Shown in pieces: positions 35,480 through 42,668 of a stretch of 64,000 bases of DNA. Below the pieces are notes generated by a model, which searched no databases, was not told the DNA's origin, and worked only from the letters and a program-made list of their open reading frames with translations. Position 1 is the first letter of the stretch; every line of letters begins with the position of its first letter. Source of the DNA: Acidimicrobiaceae bacterium (lineage in GTDB: Bacteria; Actinomycetota; Acidimicrobiia; Acidimicrobiales; Ilumatobacteraceae); NCBI GenBank assembly GCA_020637235.1, contig JACJWG010000001.1, forward strand, positions 491,312 through 555,311. The letters run 5' to 3'. A program made the translations under genes and the position numbers.

Positions 35480-36316
35480 CGAGCGGATGAAGCCGACCAC
35501 CTCGTCGACCCAGCGCCGCCACAGCTGGGGCGGATAGTCGTGCCCCATGCCCTCGATCAACACGAACCGCGCGCCGGGGATCAGCTCGGCCGTGCGCTCT
35601 CCGCCGCTCGGGGTGATCAGCGTGTCGGCGCTGCCATGCATCACCAGCGTGGGCACGGTGACGTCGCGCAGCTTGGCCGCACGGCCTTCGGCCGAGGCCC
35701 GGATCGCGAGGAACTGCCGCCCGGTGCCATCGGGACGGAACGACCGCTCGAAGGCCCGCTCGGCGTCGGCGCGGAGTCGGTCCTCGTCGAAGAACTCGGG
35801 GCTGCCCCATTCGCGCAGTCCCGTGATCCAGCCGCGCACGTAGCTCTCCCGGTCGGTCGCCGGGGGCGCGGTGAGCAGCTCGAACGCTCGAGGGGTGCTC
35901 TGCCCGTACTCCGGCTCGCCGGTCGACGACATCACCGACGTCATCGTGAGCAGGCGATCGGGGTGCTCGATCGCCATCGTCTGAGCGATCATCCCGCCCA
36001 TCGACAACCCCATCACGTGGGCACGCTCGATGCCCAGCGCGTCGAGCACGGCGATGCCGTCGGCCGCCATGTCGCCGATCGTGTAGGCGTTGCCGAGCTC
36101 GCCCACCGGTGCCCCGGCGAACGAGCTCGACAGGCCGACGTCGCGGTTGTCGTAGCGGACGACGAAGAGGCCCTCGGCGGCGAACATCTCGCACCAGGCG
36201 TCCTGGTAGTTGATCGACTGGCTGCCGAGACCGTTCACCATCAGCAGCGCCGGATCCGACGCGTCGCCGAAGGTTTCGTACCAGATCTCGCAGTCGCCGT
36301 TACGGGCCCAGCTCAC
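35477..36316 (-). CDS. Alpha/beta-hydrolase
   Basis: The 279-residue protein starts at GTG one base after the ligase stop. The oxyanion-side motif is VNGLGS (27-32). The nucleophile is Ser105 in GLSMGG, the acid is Asp in HGSADTLIT, and the catalytic His is in GMGHDYP near the C-terminus. A lid-like region FDEDRLRADAERAFERSF lies between strands 6 and 7. It resembles hydrolases of the 3-oxoadipate enol-lactonase/esterase type. Close coupling with the acyl-CoA ligase suggests that it releases or processes a carboxylic acid that the ligase activates; this is inferred from position. Confidence 0.87.
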   Translation of the reverse strand: MSWARNGDCEIWYETFGDASDPALLMVNGLGSQSINYQDAWCEMFAAEGLFVVRYDNRDVGLSSSFAGAPVGELGNAYTIGDMAADGIAVLDALGIERAHVMGLSMGGMIAQTMAIEHPDRLLTMTSVMSSTGEPEYGQSTPRAFELLTAPPATDRESYVRGWITGLREWGSPEFFDEDRLRADAERAFERSFRPDGTGRQFLAIRASAEGRAAKLRDVTVPTLVMHGSADTLITPSGGERTAELIPGARFVLIEGMGHDYPPQLWRRWVDEVVGFIRS

Positions 36317-36317
36317 G

Positions 36318-38051
36318 TCACTCGCCGATCAGCTGCGCACGCAGTTCGCGCTTCACGAACTTGCCGTTCGCGTTGCGGGGGAGCTGTTCGTCGAGGAACC
36401 ACACCTTCGCCGGGATCTTGTGCTTGGCGATCCGCTCGGCCAGGAACGACCGCAGCTCGTCCTCGGTGAGCGACGCTCCCGGCTTCAGCACGACCGCGCA
36501 GGCGACCTCTTCACCGAGGCGCTCGTCGGGCATGCCGAACACGGCGGTCTCGGCGACGGCGTCGTGGTGGTAGATCGCCGTTTCGACCTCGCTGCAGTAC
36601 ACGTTCTCGCCGCCGCGCAACACCATGTCCTTGGCCCGGTCGACGATGTAGACGAAGCCGTCGGCGTCGATGCGAGCGATGTCGCCGGTGTTGAACCAGC
36701 CGTCGCGGATGGAGTCGGCGGTGGCCTCGGGGCGGTTGAGGTAGCCCTTGATCACCACGGCGCCGCGCACGCAGAGTTGGCCGACGGTGTCGGGACCGGC
36801 GGGCAGGTCGTTGCCCTCCTCGTCGACGAGCTTCGCCTCGAGCGTCGGCACGATCGGGCCGCACGACTCGGGCTTCTCGATGAAGAACCGCGAGCTGTTG
36901 GCGGTGACGATGCCGTGGGTCTCGGTGAGGCCGTACCCGGTGGACGGCGCGCCCTTGCCCTTCAGCGCGCCGGCGATCTTGCCGACGAGGTCGGGCTGCA
37001 GCGCGGCGCCGCCACCACCCATGCTGCGCAGGCTGCTGGTGTCGCGCTTCTCCCAGTCGGGGTGCATGAGCAGCTCGCGGCTCATCGTCGGCACGCCCGA
37101 CAGGCTGGTGACCTGCTCGCGCTCGATCAGCTCGAGCGCACGGCCCGGGTCCCACTTGTAGGTGAGCACCAGGCGCGACCCGGTGAGCGTGGCGGGGTGC
37201 AGGAGGCAGTTGCAGGCGGTGACGTGGAACAGCGGTGTGGGCGCCATGAACACGTTCTGCTCGGGCTGGGGCAGTTCTTCGGGTGGCTCGATCTCGCCGG
37301 CGGCGACGGCCTTGGCCTCGGCGGCACCGATCGCCGTGGTCATGAACACGAGGTTCATCAGGTTGTGCACCGACCCGCGGTGGGTGAGCTGTGCGCCCTT
37401 CGGGAAGCCGGTGGTGCCCGAGGTGTAGAAGATCGTCGCGTCGTCGTCCGGGTCGATGTCGGTGTCGGGCAGACCAGCCGGCGCGTTCGCCGGGTCGACG
37501 ACGTCGGCCCAGCGGCTGGCGTCGGCGGGCAGGTCGCGCTCGGAACGCACGCTGATGATGTGCAACGGCGCCTTGGCGCGCACGTCGTCGAGCACCTGCA
37601 GTGTCCGCTCGAGCCGCTCGTCGTCGGCGATCAGCACCTTCGGCGTCGAGTCGGTGAGGCCGTAGGCCATCTCGGCCGGGGTCCACCAGGCGTTCATGCC
37701 CACCACCGCGGCCCCGACGGCGATGGTGGCCCAGTAGCCCACGACCCACTCCGGGTAGTTGCGCATCGCCAGCGCCACTCGATCGCCGCTGCCGACACCG
37801 TGCACGTCGCGGAGCAGGTGGGCGAGAGCGCGCACCTGGGCGTCGATGTCGGCGTAGGTGTAGCGCTCGTCCTCGTAGACCACGTAGTCCTTGTCGGCGT
37901 GCGCGGCGGTGAGCTCCCAGACGACGCGCATGTTCGGCGGGGCCGAGGTGAACACCTTGATCGGTACGTCGCGGACGACGATCTCGGACACGGCGAAGGG
38001 CGAGCCGGGGGCGGTGAGCTCCTGGCGGGCAGCGAGGTAGTGATGCATCAT
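36318..38051 (-). CDS. Acyl-CoA synthetase (AMP-forming, FadD type)
   Basis: The 577-residue enzyme (from ATG 38051) has the P-loop-like TSGTTGFPKG, the adenine-binding GYGLTETHG, the motif GWFNTGDIARID and the catalytic Lys in NANGKFVKREL. It belongs to medium/long-chain fatty acid or aromatic acid CoA ligases and forms an acyl-AMP before the thioester. An in-frame GTG at 38099 would add 16 residues (VRVAVGADALQRWPA), but that stretch does not resemble the family. Neither start has a good ribosome-binding site. The alpha/beta-hydrolase gene follows after one base and is probably in the same operon. Divergent from the NMN adenylyltransferase-like gene. Confidence 0.85.
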   Translation of the reverse strand: MMHHYLAARQELTAPGSPFAVSEIVVRDVPIKVFTSAPPNMRVVWELTAAHADKDYVVYEDERYTYADIDAQVRALAHLLRDVHGVGSGDRVALAMRNYPEWVVGYWATIAVGAAVVGMNAWWTPAEMAYGLTDSTPKVLIADDERLERTLQVLDDVRAKAPLHIISVRSERDLPADASRWADVVDPANAPAGLPDTDIDPDDDATIFYTSGTTGFPKGAQLTHRGSVHNLMNLVFMTTAIGAAEAKAVAAGEIEPPEELPQPEQNVFMAPTPLFHVTACNCLLHPATLTGSRLVLTYKWDPGRALELIEREQVTSLSGVPTMSRELLMHPDWEKRDTSSLRSMGGGGAALQPDLVGKIAGALKGKGAPSTGYGLTETHGIVTANSSRFFIEKPESCGPIVPTLEAKLVDEEGNDLPAGPDTVGQLCVRGAVVIKGYLNRPEATADSIRDGWFNTGDIARIDADGFVYIVDRAKDMVLRGGENVYCSEVETAIYHHDAVAETAVFGMPDERLGEEVACAVVLKPGASLTEDELRSFLAERIAKHKIPAKVWFLDEQLPRNANGKFVKRELRAQLIGE

Positions 38052-38116
38052 CGCCGGCCATCGTTGCAGGGCGTCTGCGCCCACTGCCACACGGACCACT
38101 CTGGCAACATCGACGG

Positions 38117-38605
38117 ATGGCCGATCGCACCCATCCGACCGCGCTGATCGTCGGGCGGTTCAACCCGCCACACCTCGGCCACAGCTTCATGATCGACTGG
38201 GCCGCCGAACGGGTGGAACGCCTGGTGGTGTTCGTGAACACTCGCGACGGCGAGCTGGTGCCGGGCGAGTTGCGCGCCGGCTGGTTGGCGGAGCTGCATC
38301 CGCACGTCAGCGTGGTCGAGGTGCGCCACGACCTCGACACGAACTTCGACGACGAGGACCTGTGGGCGCGGTGGATGGCGCTGTTCCGCGACCGCTGGCC
38401 GCACGACGACGGGCCACACGTCGTGTTCTCGAGCGATCCGTACATCGACGAACTCGCCCGCCGCTTCGGGGCCGAGGCCGTCGTGGTCGACGCCGACCGC
38501 ACCACGGTGCCGATCAGCGCGACGATGATCCGCGAGTCACCCGCCGATCACCTCGACCGCCTGGCCCCGACCGTGCGTGCCTGGGTGGAGGCGAACCTGA
38601 TGTGA
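38117..38605 (+). CDS. Nicotinamide-nucleotide adenylyltransferase-like protein
   Basis: This 162-residue protein has the nucleotidyltransferase HxGH motif in GRFNPPHLGH (His19, His22) and ISATMIRES, the ISxTxIR motif near the end. Both are hallmarks of NMN adenylyltransferases of the NadM/NadR type, which make NAD+ from NMN and ATP. The middle segment TNFDDEDLWARWMALFRDRWPHDDGPHVVFSSD fits the NadR-like domain. A -10-like CAACAT ends 6 nt before the ATG. No kinase domain is attached, so it is a stand-alone domain. It may function in NAD salvage; other adenylyl transfer is possible. Confidence 0.82.
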   Translation: MADRTHPTALIVGRFNPPHLGHSFMIDWAAERVERLVVFVNTRDGELVPGELRAGWLAELHPHVSVVEVRHDLDTNFDDEDLWARWMALFRDRWPHDDGPHVVFSSDPYIDELARRFGAEAVVVDADRTTVPISATMIRESPADHLDRLAPTVRAWVEANLM

Positions 38606-38612
38606 GTCCCGA

Positions 38613-38745
38613 CGCCCACCCGAGTGCCACGCGTCCACCCGAGTGCCACACGCCCATCCGAGTGGTGGCGTGCACCCCGTGCGTCCGCTGGCACTCGGAT
38701 GGGCGGCTGACACTCGGATGGGCGGCTGGCACTCGGATGGGCGGC
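38613..38745. repeat. Facing repeat cluster: three copies against three inverted copies
   Basis: Between the convergent nadM-like and peroxiredoxin genes, three leftward units (CGCCCACCCGAGTGCCAC, GCGTCCACCCGAGTGCCACA, CGCCCATCCGAGTGG, about 38613-38665) face three rightward 19-bp units (TGGCACTCGGATGGGCGGC at 38689, 38708 and 38727, the middle one with one change). The two arms are reverse complements, so the transcript or DNA can fold into a long stem around the 23-base centre. It could stop transcription from both sides, or be a REP-like mobile palindrome. The repeated core CACTCGGATGGGC is the part that would be searched in the rest of the genome. Confidence 0.85.
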
Positions 38746-38750
38746 TGGGG

Positions 38751-39389
38751 TCAGGCCTTGTTCGGCTGGGGCAGGGTGCGCAGGTACGGCTTCACCGTGG
38801 TCCAGCCCTGCGGGAACAGCTGCTTCGCCTCGTCGTCGGTGACGGCTGCGCCGATGATGACGTCGTCGCCGTCGGTCCAGTTGGCGGGCGTCGCCACCTT
38901 GTACTGGGCGGTCAGCTGCAGGCTGTCGATGACGCGCAGGATCTCGTCGAAGTTGCGGCCGGTGGAGGCCGGGTAGGTGATGGTGAGCTTCACCTTCTTG
39001 TCCGGGCCGATCACGAACACCGACCGCACCGTGAGCGTGTCGTTGGCGTTGGGGTGGATCATGTCGTAGAGGTCGGCCACCGTGCGCTCGGGATCGCCGA
39101 TCATGGGGAAGTTCACCGGCGTGCCCTGGGTCTCGGCGATGTCCTCTTCCCAGGTGACGTGGCTGTCGACCGGATCGACCGACAGGCCGATCACCTTCAC
39201 GTTGCGCTTGTCGAACTCGGGCTTGATCTTCGCCACGTAGCCGAGCTCGGTGGTGCACACGGGCGTGAAGTCCTTCGGGTGGCTGAACAGCACGCCCCAC
39301 GAGTCGCCGAGCCACTCGTGGAAGCTGATCTCGCCCTGCGTGGTGGGGGCGGTGAAGTCGGGTGCGGTGTCGCCGAGGCGGACGGCCAT
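38751..39389 (-). CDS. 1-Cys peroxiredoxin (Prx6 type)
   Basis: The 212-residue protein has the peroxidatic Cys45 in DFTPVCTTE, preceded by LFSHPKD, and the active-site Arg in the GDPERTVADLYDMIHP region follows. Its length and the C-terminal domain (YPASTGRNFDEILRVIDSLQL and further) match Prx6 enzymes rather than the shorter AhpC type. It reduces hydrogen peroxide and lipid hydroperoxides. A strong ribosome-binding site (AAGGAG) precedes the ATG, unlike most genes here. A longer start at 39479 is unlikely. It lies divergent to the ArsR-SRPBCC operon with 138 bases between the starts. Confidence 0.94.
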   Translation of the reverse strand: MAVRLGDTAPDFTAPTTQGEISFHEWLGDSWGVLFSHPKDFTPVCTTELGYVAKIKPEFDKRNVKVIGLSVDPVDSHVTWEEDIAETQGTPVNFPMIGDPERTVADLYDMIHPNANDTLTVRSVFVIGPDKKVKLTITYPASTGRNFDEILRVIDSLQLTAQYKVATPANWTDGDDVIIGAAVTDDEAKQLFPQGWTTVKPYLRTLPQPNKA

Positions 39390-39490
39390 GGGAGCTCCTT
39401 GGGTCGGACCGATCGGGTTCGGGATCGGGTGCGTCTGGGGCGGTTGAACGACGTCCACCCTAGCCCTATTCCCGACCAACTCAATCGGGA

Positions 39491-39527
39491 TTGACAGGTG
39501 ACCATGAGGTCACATATTGTCGGCGCC
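39491..39527 (+). promoter_or_regulatory. arsR promoter with a 6-4-6 palindromic operator in the spacer
   Basis: TTGACA (39491-39496) and TATTGT (39515-39520) are 18 nt apart; this is one of the best promoters in the window. The GTG of the ArsR-type gene lies 7 nt after the -10, so the mRNA is leaderless. Exactly within the spacer lies GTGACC-ATGA-GGTCAC (39498-39513), a perfect inverted repeat. A dimeric repressor bound there would cover both promoter elements, so autorepression is expected. Confidence 0.82.
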
Positions 39528-39869
39528 GTGGACGAGTCGGCCGGCGACGACCGGGTGTTCAAGGCGCTCGCCGATCCGACGCGTCGGGCGCTGCTCGACG
39601 CCCTGTTCGTGGCCGATGGCCAATCGGTGCAGGCGCTGTGCGAACGCCACCCCGAGATGACCCGTTTCGGGGTGATGAAGCACCTGGCCGTCCTGGAGGA
39701 CGCACACCTCGTCGTCGTCCGCAGGGAGGGCCGTGTGAAGCGGCACTTCCTCAACCCCGTTCCGATCCAGCAGCTCAGCGACCGCTGGATCGACAAGTAC
39801 GCCCGGCCGTTCACCCGGGCGATGACCGACCTCCAGCGCCGCCTGGAGTCGAGAGAGGGCAGCTCATGA
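39528..39869 (+). CDS. ArsR-family (SRPBCC-linked) transcriptional repressor
   Basis: The 113-residue protein has the winged helix-turn-helix with VFKALADPTRRALLDALF, helix 3 ALCERHPEMTRFGVMKHLAVLE and the wing LVVVRREGRVKRHFLNP. No Cys-rich metal site is present, so metals are unlikely effectors. This subgroup typically sits before an AHSA1/SRPBCC gene, as it does here, overlapping by ATGA. The GTG start at 39528 is selected over the ATG at 39498 because the promoter and operator cover 39491-39520. It should repress its own two-gene operon; the signal is unknown. Confidence 0.9.
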   Translation: MDESAGDDRVFKALADPTRRALLDALFVADGQSVQALCERHPEMTRFGVMKHLAVLEDAHLVVVRREGRVKRHFLNPVPIQQLSDRWIDKYARPFTRAMTDLQRRLESREGSS

Positions 39870-40780
39870 CCACCCGACACGTGTACCGCGTCTACATCCG
39901 AGCCAGCGCCGAGCAGGTGTGGCAGGCGCTGATCGACCCCGAGTTCACCCGCCAGTACTTCCACGGCACCGCGTTCGACGAGTCACCGCAAGCGGGGCAG
40001 CCGTACCGGACGACGATGGTGAACGGCGAGCCGGCGATCGACGGCGTGATCGAGGTCTGCGAGCCGCCACGCCGGCTCGTGCAGACCTGGCACGTGCTGT
40101 ACGACGCGGCGATGGCCGAGGAGCCGCCCGGGCGCGTGGAGTGGACCATCACCGACGCCGGCGAGGGCATGGTGCGCCTCGACCTGGTGCACGGCGACCT
40201 CGCCCGAAGCCCGCTCACGTGGGCCCACGTGAAGGACGGCTGGGTGTGGATCGTCGAGTCGCTGAAGTCGCTCGTCGAGACCGGCTCGCCGTTGCCGCCC
40301 GAGACGATGAACGAACCCGAACCGAGCCAGGACCCCACGGGAGACTGGCACCGCGCCCAGGGCATCGAGTGCAACAACTCGATCTGGGATCTCGTCGGCG
40401 AGCCGGCGTCGCCCGAGCGCGACGAAGAGCTGCTGCGTCGCGCGTACGCCTCGGCCTACCACTGGCAACGCGCCGCCCGTCGTGGGCCGGAGAACGAGGT
40501 GCGCGCCCGGTACATGCTGGCCAAGGCGCTGCTCCTCACCGGCCAGGCCGAGCGGTCGCTCCACTACGCCGACTCGTGCCTCGACGGTTGCGTCGAACAC
40601 CGCCTCGCCGACTTCGACCTCGCGTACGCCCACGAGGCACGGGCACGTGCGCTCGCCGCCCTCGGTCGCGACGACGAGTCGCTCACCGCCTGGCGCGCCG
40701 CGAAGGCGGTGCCGATCGCCGACCCGGAGGACGCCGCGATCGTCGACGCCGACTTCGCCGACGCGCCGACCGGCGTGTGA
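39866..40780 (+). CDS. SRPBCC (AHSA1-like) domain protein with a C-terminal helical-repeat domain
   Basis: The first 145 or so residues of this 304-residue protein form an AHSA1-type SRPBCC domain (VYRVYIRASAEQVWQALIDPEFTRQYF, WTITDAGEGMVRLDLVHGDL, VKDGWVWIVESLKSLVETG). The remaining 150 residues are a helical TPR-like region (DEELLRRAYASAYHWQRAA, RYMLAKALLLTGQAERSLHYADSCLDGC, AHEARARALAALGRDDESL). Such fusions occur in actinobacteria. SRPBCC domains bind hydrophobic ligands; the ligand is not known. It overlaps and depends on the ArsR gene, which may be responding to the same ligand. Confidence 0.8.
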   Translation: MTTRHVYRVYIRASAEQVWQALIDPEFTRQYFHGTAFDESPQAGQPYRTTMVNGEPAIDGVIEVCEPPRRLVQTWHVLYDAAMAEEPPGRVEWTITDAGEGMVRLDLVHGDLARSPLTWAHVKDGWVWIVESLKSLVETGSPLPPETMNEPEPSQDPTGDWHRAQGIECNNSIWDLVGEPASPERDEELLRRAYASAYHWQRAARRGPENEVRARYMLAKALLLTGQAERSLHYADSCLDGCVEHRLADFDLAYAHEARARALAALGRDDESLTAWRAAKAVPIADPEDAAIVDADFADAPTGV

Positions 40781-40846
40781 GCCGGCGGGCACCAGCCCGG
40801 CCGAAACCATCGGGCGTGCGCTCGCTCGTCGTGCCAGGGTGTCGGG

Positions 40847-41179
40847 ATGGACGCTGCCGGATCGTATGTCGCCGTGATCTTCACCAGCGTGCGCACCGAC
40901 GCCGACGCCGAGGGGTACGCGGCCATGGCCGACCGCATGGATGCGCTGGCCCGCGCCCAGCCGGGATGGCTCGGGATCGAGTCGGCCCGGGGTGACGACG
41001 GGCTGGGCATCACGGTGAGCTACTGGGCCAGCGAGCGCGACGCCCAGGCGTGGAAGCAGGTGGCCGACCACCTGGGTGCGCAGCAGCTCGGTCGTGACCG
41101 GTGGTACGAGCGATACAGCACGCGCGTGGCGGTGGTCGGTCGGGAGTACCACTGGCGACGGTCCGCCGCCGACGGCTGA
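40847..41179 (+). CDS. Antibiotic-biosynthesis-monooxygenase (ABM)-like protein
   Basis: The 110-residue protein has the ferredoxin-like ABM pattern: YVAVIFTSVRTDADAEGYAAMADRMDALARAQPGWLGIESARGDDGLGITVSYWASERDAQAWKQVADHLGAQQLGRDRWYERY, with the typical helix-strand order and conserved Trp and Tyr. Many such proteins are small monooxygenases or heme-degrading enzymes, and others only bind a ligand. The ATG follows a 66-base gap. CAGGGT ends 6 nt upstream, a weak -10 candidate. It may be an independent unit before the malonyl-CoA synthetase gene. Confidence 0.75.
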   Translation: MDAAGSYVAVIFTSVRTDADAEGYAAMADRMDALARAQPGWLGIESARGDDGLGITVSYWASERDAQAWKQVADHLGAQQLGRDRWYERYSTRVAVVGREYHWRRSAADG

Positions 41180-41191
41180 GCGCGCCGGCGC

Positions 41192-41197
41192 TACCGT
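41192..41197 (+). promoter_or_regulatory. -10 box TACCGT before the malonyl-CoA synthetase gene
   Basis: TACCGT ends 7 nt before the ATG at 41205, suggesting a leaderless mRNA for the synthetase-amidase pair. Confidence 0.6.
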
Positions 41198-41204
41198 CGC
41201 CGCC

Positions 41205-42668
41205 ATGACCGTCACCCGAGCCGACACGCTGTGCGAGCTGCTCGCTGGCGTCGACCCCGGCAACGACCGGCCGTTCCTGCTCGACGCCGACGGCGGGGTG
41301 ACCCACACCTACGCCGACGCCGCTCGGCGCTCGTCCCAGCTCGCCCACGCACTGGCAGCGCGCGGCGCGGCGCCGGGGGAGCGGGTGGCGATGCAGGCCA
41401 CCAAGTCGCCCGAGGCGTTGATGGTGTACCTCGCGTGTGCGCGTGCCGGCTACGTGCTGGTGCCGATGAACACCGGCTACACCGCCGACGAGGTCGCCCA
41501 TCTGGTGGGCGACGCGCATCCTGCGGTGGTGCTCGACGACGCCGCACTGGCATCGCTCGCGACCGAGGCCGACGGGTGCCCCGACGTGTTCGACACGTAC
41601 CCGGCCGGCCCCGACGACCTGGCCGCGATCCTGTACACGAGCGGCACCACCGGCAAGCCGAAGGGGGCGATGCTCAGCCAGCGCAACCTGGCGTCGAACA
41701 GCGCCACCCTCGCCGGACTCTGGGGGTTCGGCGACGGCGACGTGCTGCTGCACGCGTTGCCGATCTTCCACACCCACGGCCTGTTCGTCGCCACCAACTG
41801 CTCGATCGCGAACGAGTCGCCGATGGTGTTCCTCGAGCGCTTCGACGCCGACGAGGTGCTGCGGGCGTTGCCCCGCTGCACGGTGATGATGGGCGTCCCC
41901 ACCTTCTACACACGACTGCTCGCGCATCCCGGCTTCGACCGCGAGCGATGCGCGGCGATGCGGCTGTTCGTCAGCGGCTCCGCACCGCTGCTCGCCTCGG
42001 TGCACGACGAGTTCCGCGACCGCACCGGTCATGCGATCCTCGAGCGCTACGGCATGACCGAGACATCGATGCTGACGAGCAACCCGCTCGACGGCGACCG
42101 GCGCGCGGGCACCGTCGGCTTCCCCCTGCCGGGGGTGGACGTGCGTGTGGTGGGCGATGACGGAGCGTCACTCGATGCGGGTGTGGTGGGCGGCGTCGAG
42201 GTGCGTGGGCCCAACGTGTTCGCCGGCTACTGGGGCCGGCCCGAACTGACCGCCACCGAGTTCACCGTCGACGGCTGGTTCCGCACCGGTGACGTCGGCA
42301 CGTTCGACGCCGACGGCTACCTGCACCTGGTGGGTCGCTCGAAGGATCTCATCATCACAGGCGGGCTGAACGTGTACCCGAAGGAGGTGGAGGACGTGGT
42401 CGATGCGATCCCCGGGGTGCTCGAGAGCGCGGTCGTCGGTGTGCCCGACCCCGACTTCGGCGAGGCCGTGGTGGCGGTGGTGGTGGCGTCGGGCGACGGC
42501 CCGCTCGACGCGGCCCGTCTGCGGACGAGCGCTCGTGAGCACCTCGCACCGTTCAAGGTGCCGAAGCGGGTGTTCGTGGTGGACGCGCTGCCGCGCAACG
42601 CGATGGGCAAGGTCGAGAAGGCCCTGCTCCGCCGGCAGTTCGCCGAGCAGGACGGCGACCCACGATGA
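41205..42668 (+). CDS. Malonyl-CoA synthetase-like acyl-CoA ligase (MatB/ACSF3 type)
   Basis: The 487-residue enzyme has the ATP loop TSGTTGKPKG, the long segment around MRLFVSGSAPLL, and ERYGMTETSMLTSNPLDGDRRAGTVGFPLPGV. The Asn-Pro and Gly-Asp-Arg-Arg-Ala-Gly-Thr-Val features are typical of MatB, which activates malonate (or methylmalonate) to its CoA ester. The catalytic Lys is in NAMGKVEKALL. The amidase gene overlaps by ATGA. In rhizobia, MatB is associated with a malonamidase, so a path from malonamate to malonyl-CoA is a reasonable inference. Other short dicarboxylates cannot be excluded. Confidence 0.83.
   Translation: MTVTRADTLCELLAGVDPGNDRPFLLDADGGVTHTYADAARRSSQLAHALAARGAAPGERVAMQATKSPEALMVYLACARAGYVLVPMNTGYTADEVAHLVGDAHPAVVLDDAALASLATEADGCPDVFDTYPAGPDDLAAILYTSGTTGKPKGAMLSQRNLASNSATLAGLWGFGDGDVLLHALPIFHTHGLFVATNCSIANESPMVFLERFDADEVLRALPRCTVMMGVPTFYTRLLAHPGFDRERCAAMRLFVSGSAPLLASVHDEFRDRTGHAILERYGMTETSMLTSNPLDGDRRAGTVGFPLPGVDVRVVGDDGASLDAGVVGGVEVRGPNVFAGYWGRPELTATEFTVDGWFRTGDVGTFDADGYLHLVGRSKDLIITGGLNVYPKEVEDVVDAIPGVLESAVVGVPDPDFGEAVVAVVVASGDGPLDAARLRTSAREHLAPFKVPKRVFVVDALPRNAMGKVEKALLRRQFAEQDGDPR

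Noticed and set aside
36318..38099. Longer GTG start for the acyl-CoA ligase
   Set aside because: The extra residues do not resemble the family and neither a -10 box nor a ribbon of Shine-Dalgarno bases supports it; it remains possible.
38613..38745. CRISPR array
   Set aside because: Units are contiguous or nearly so, in two opposite orientations, without unique spacers of constant size, and no cas gene is present.
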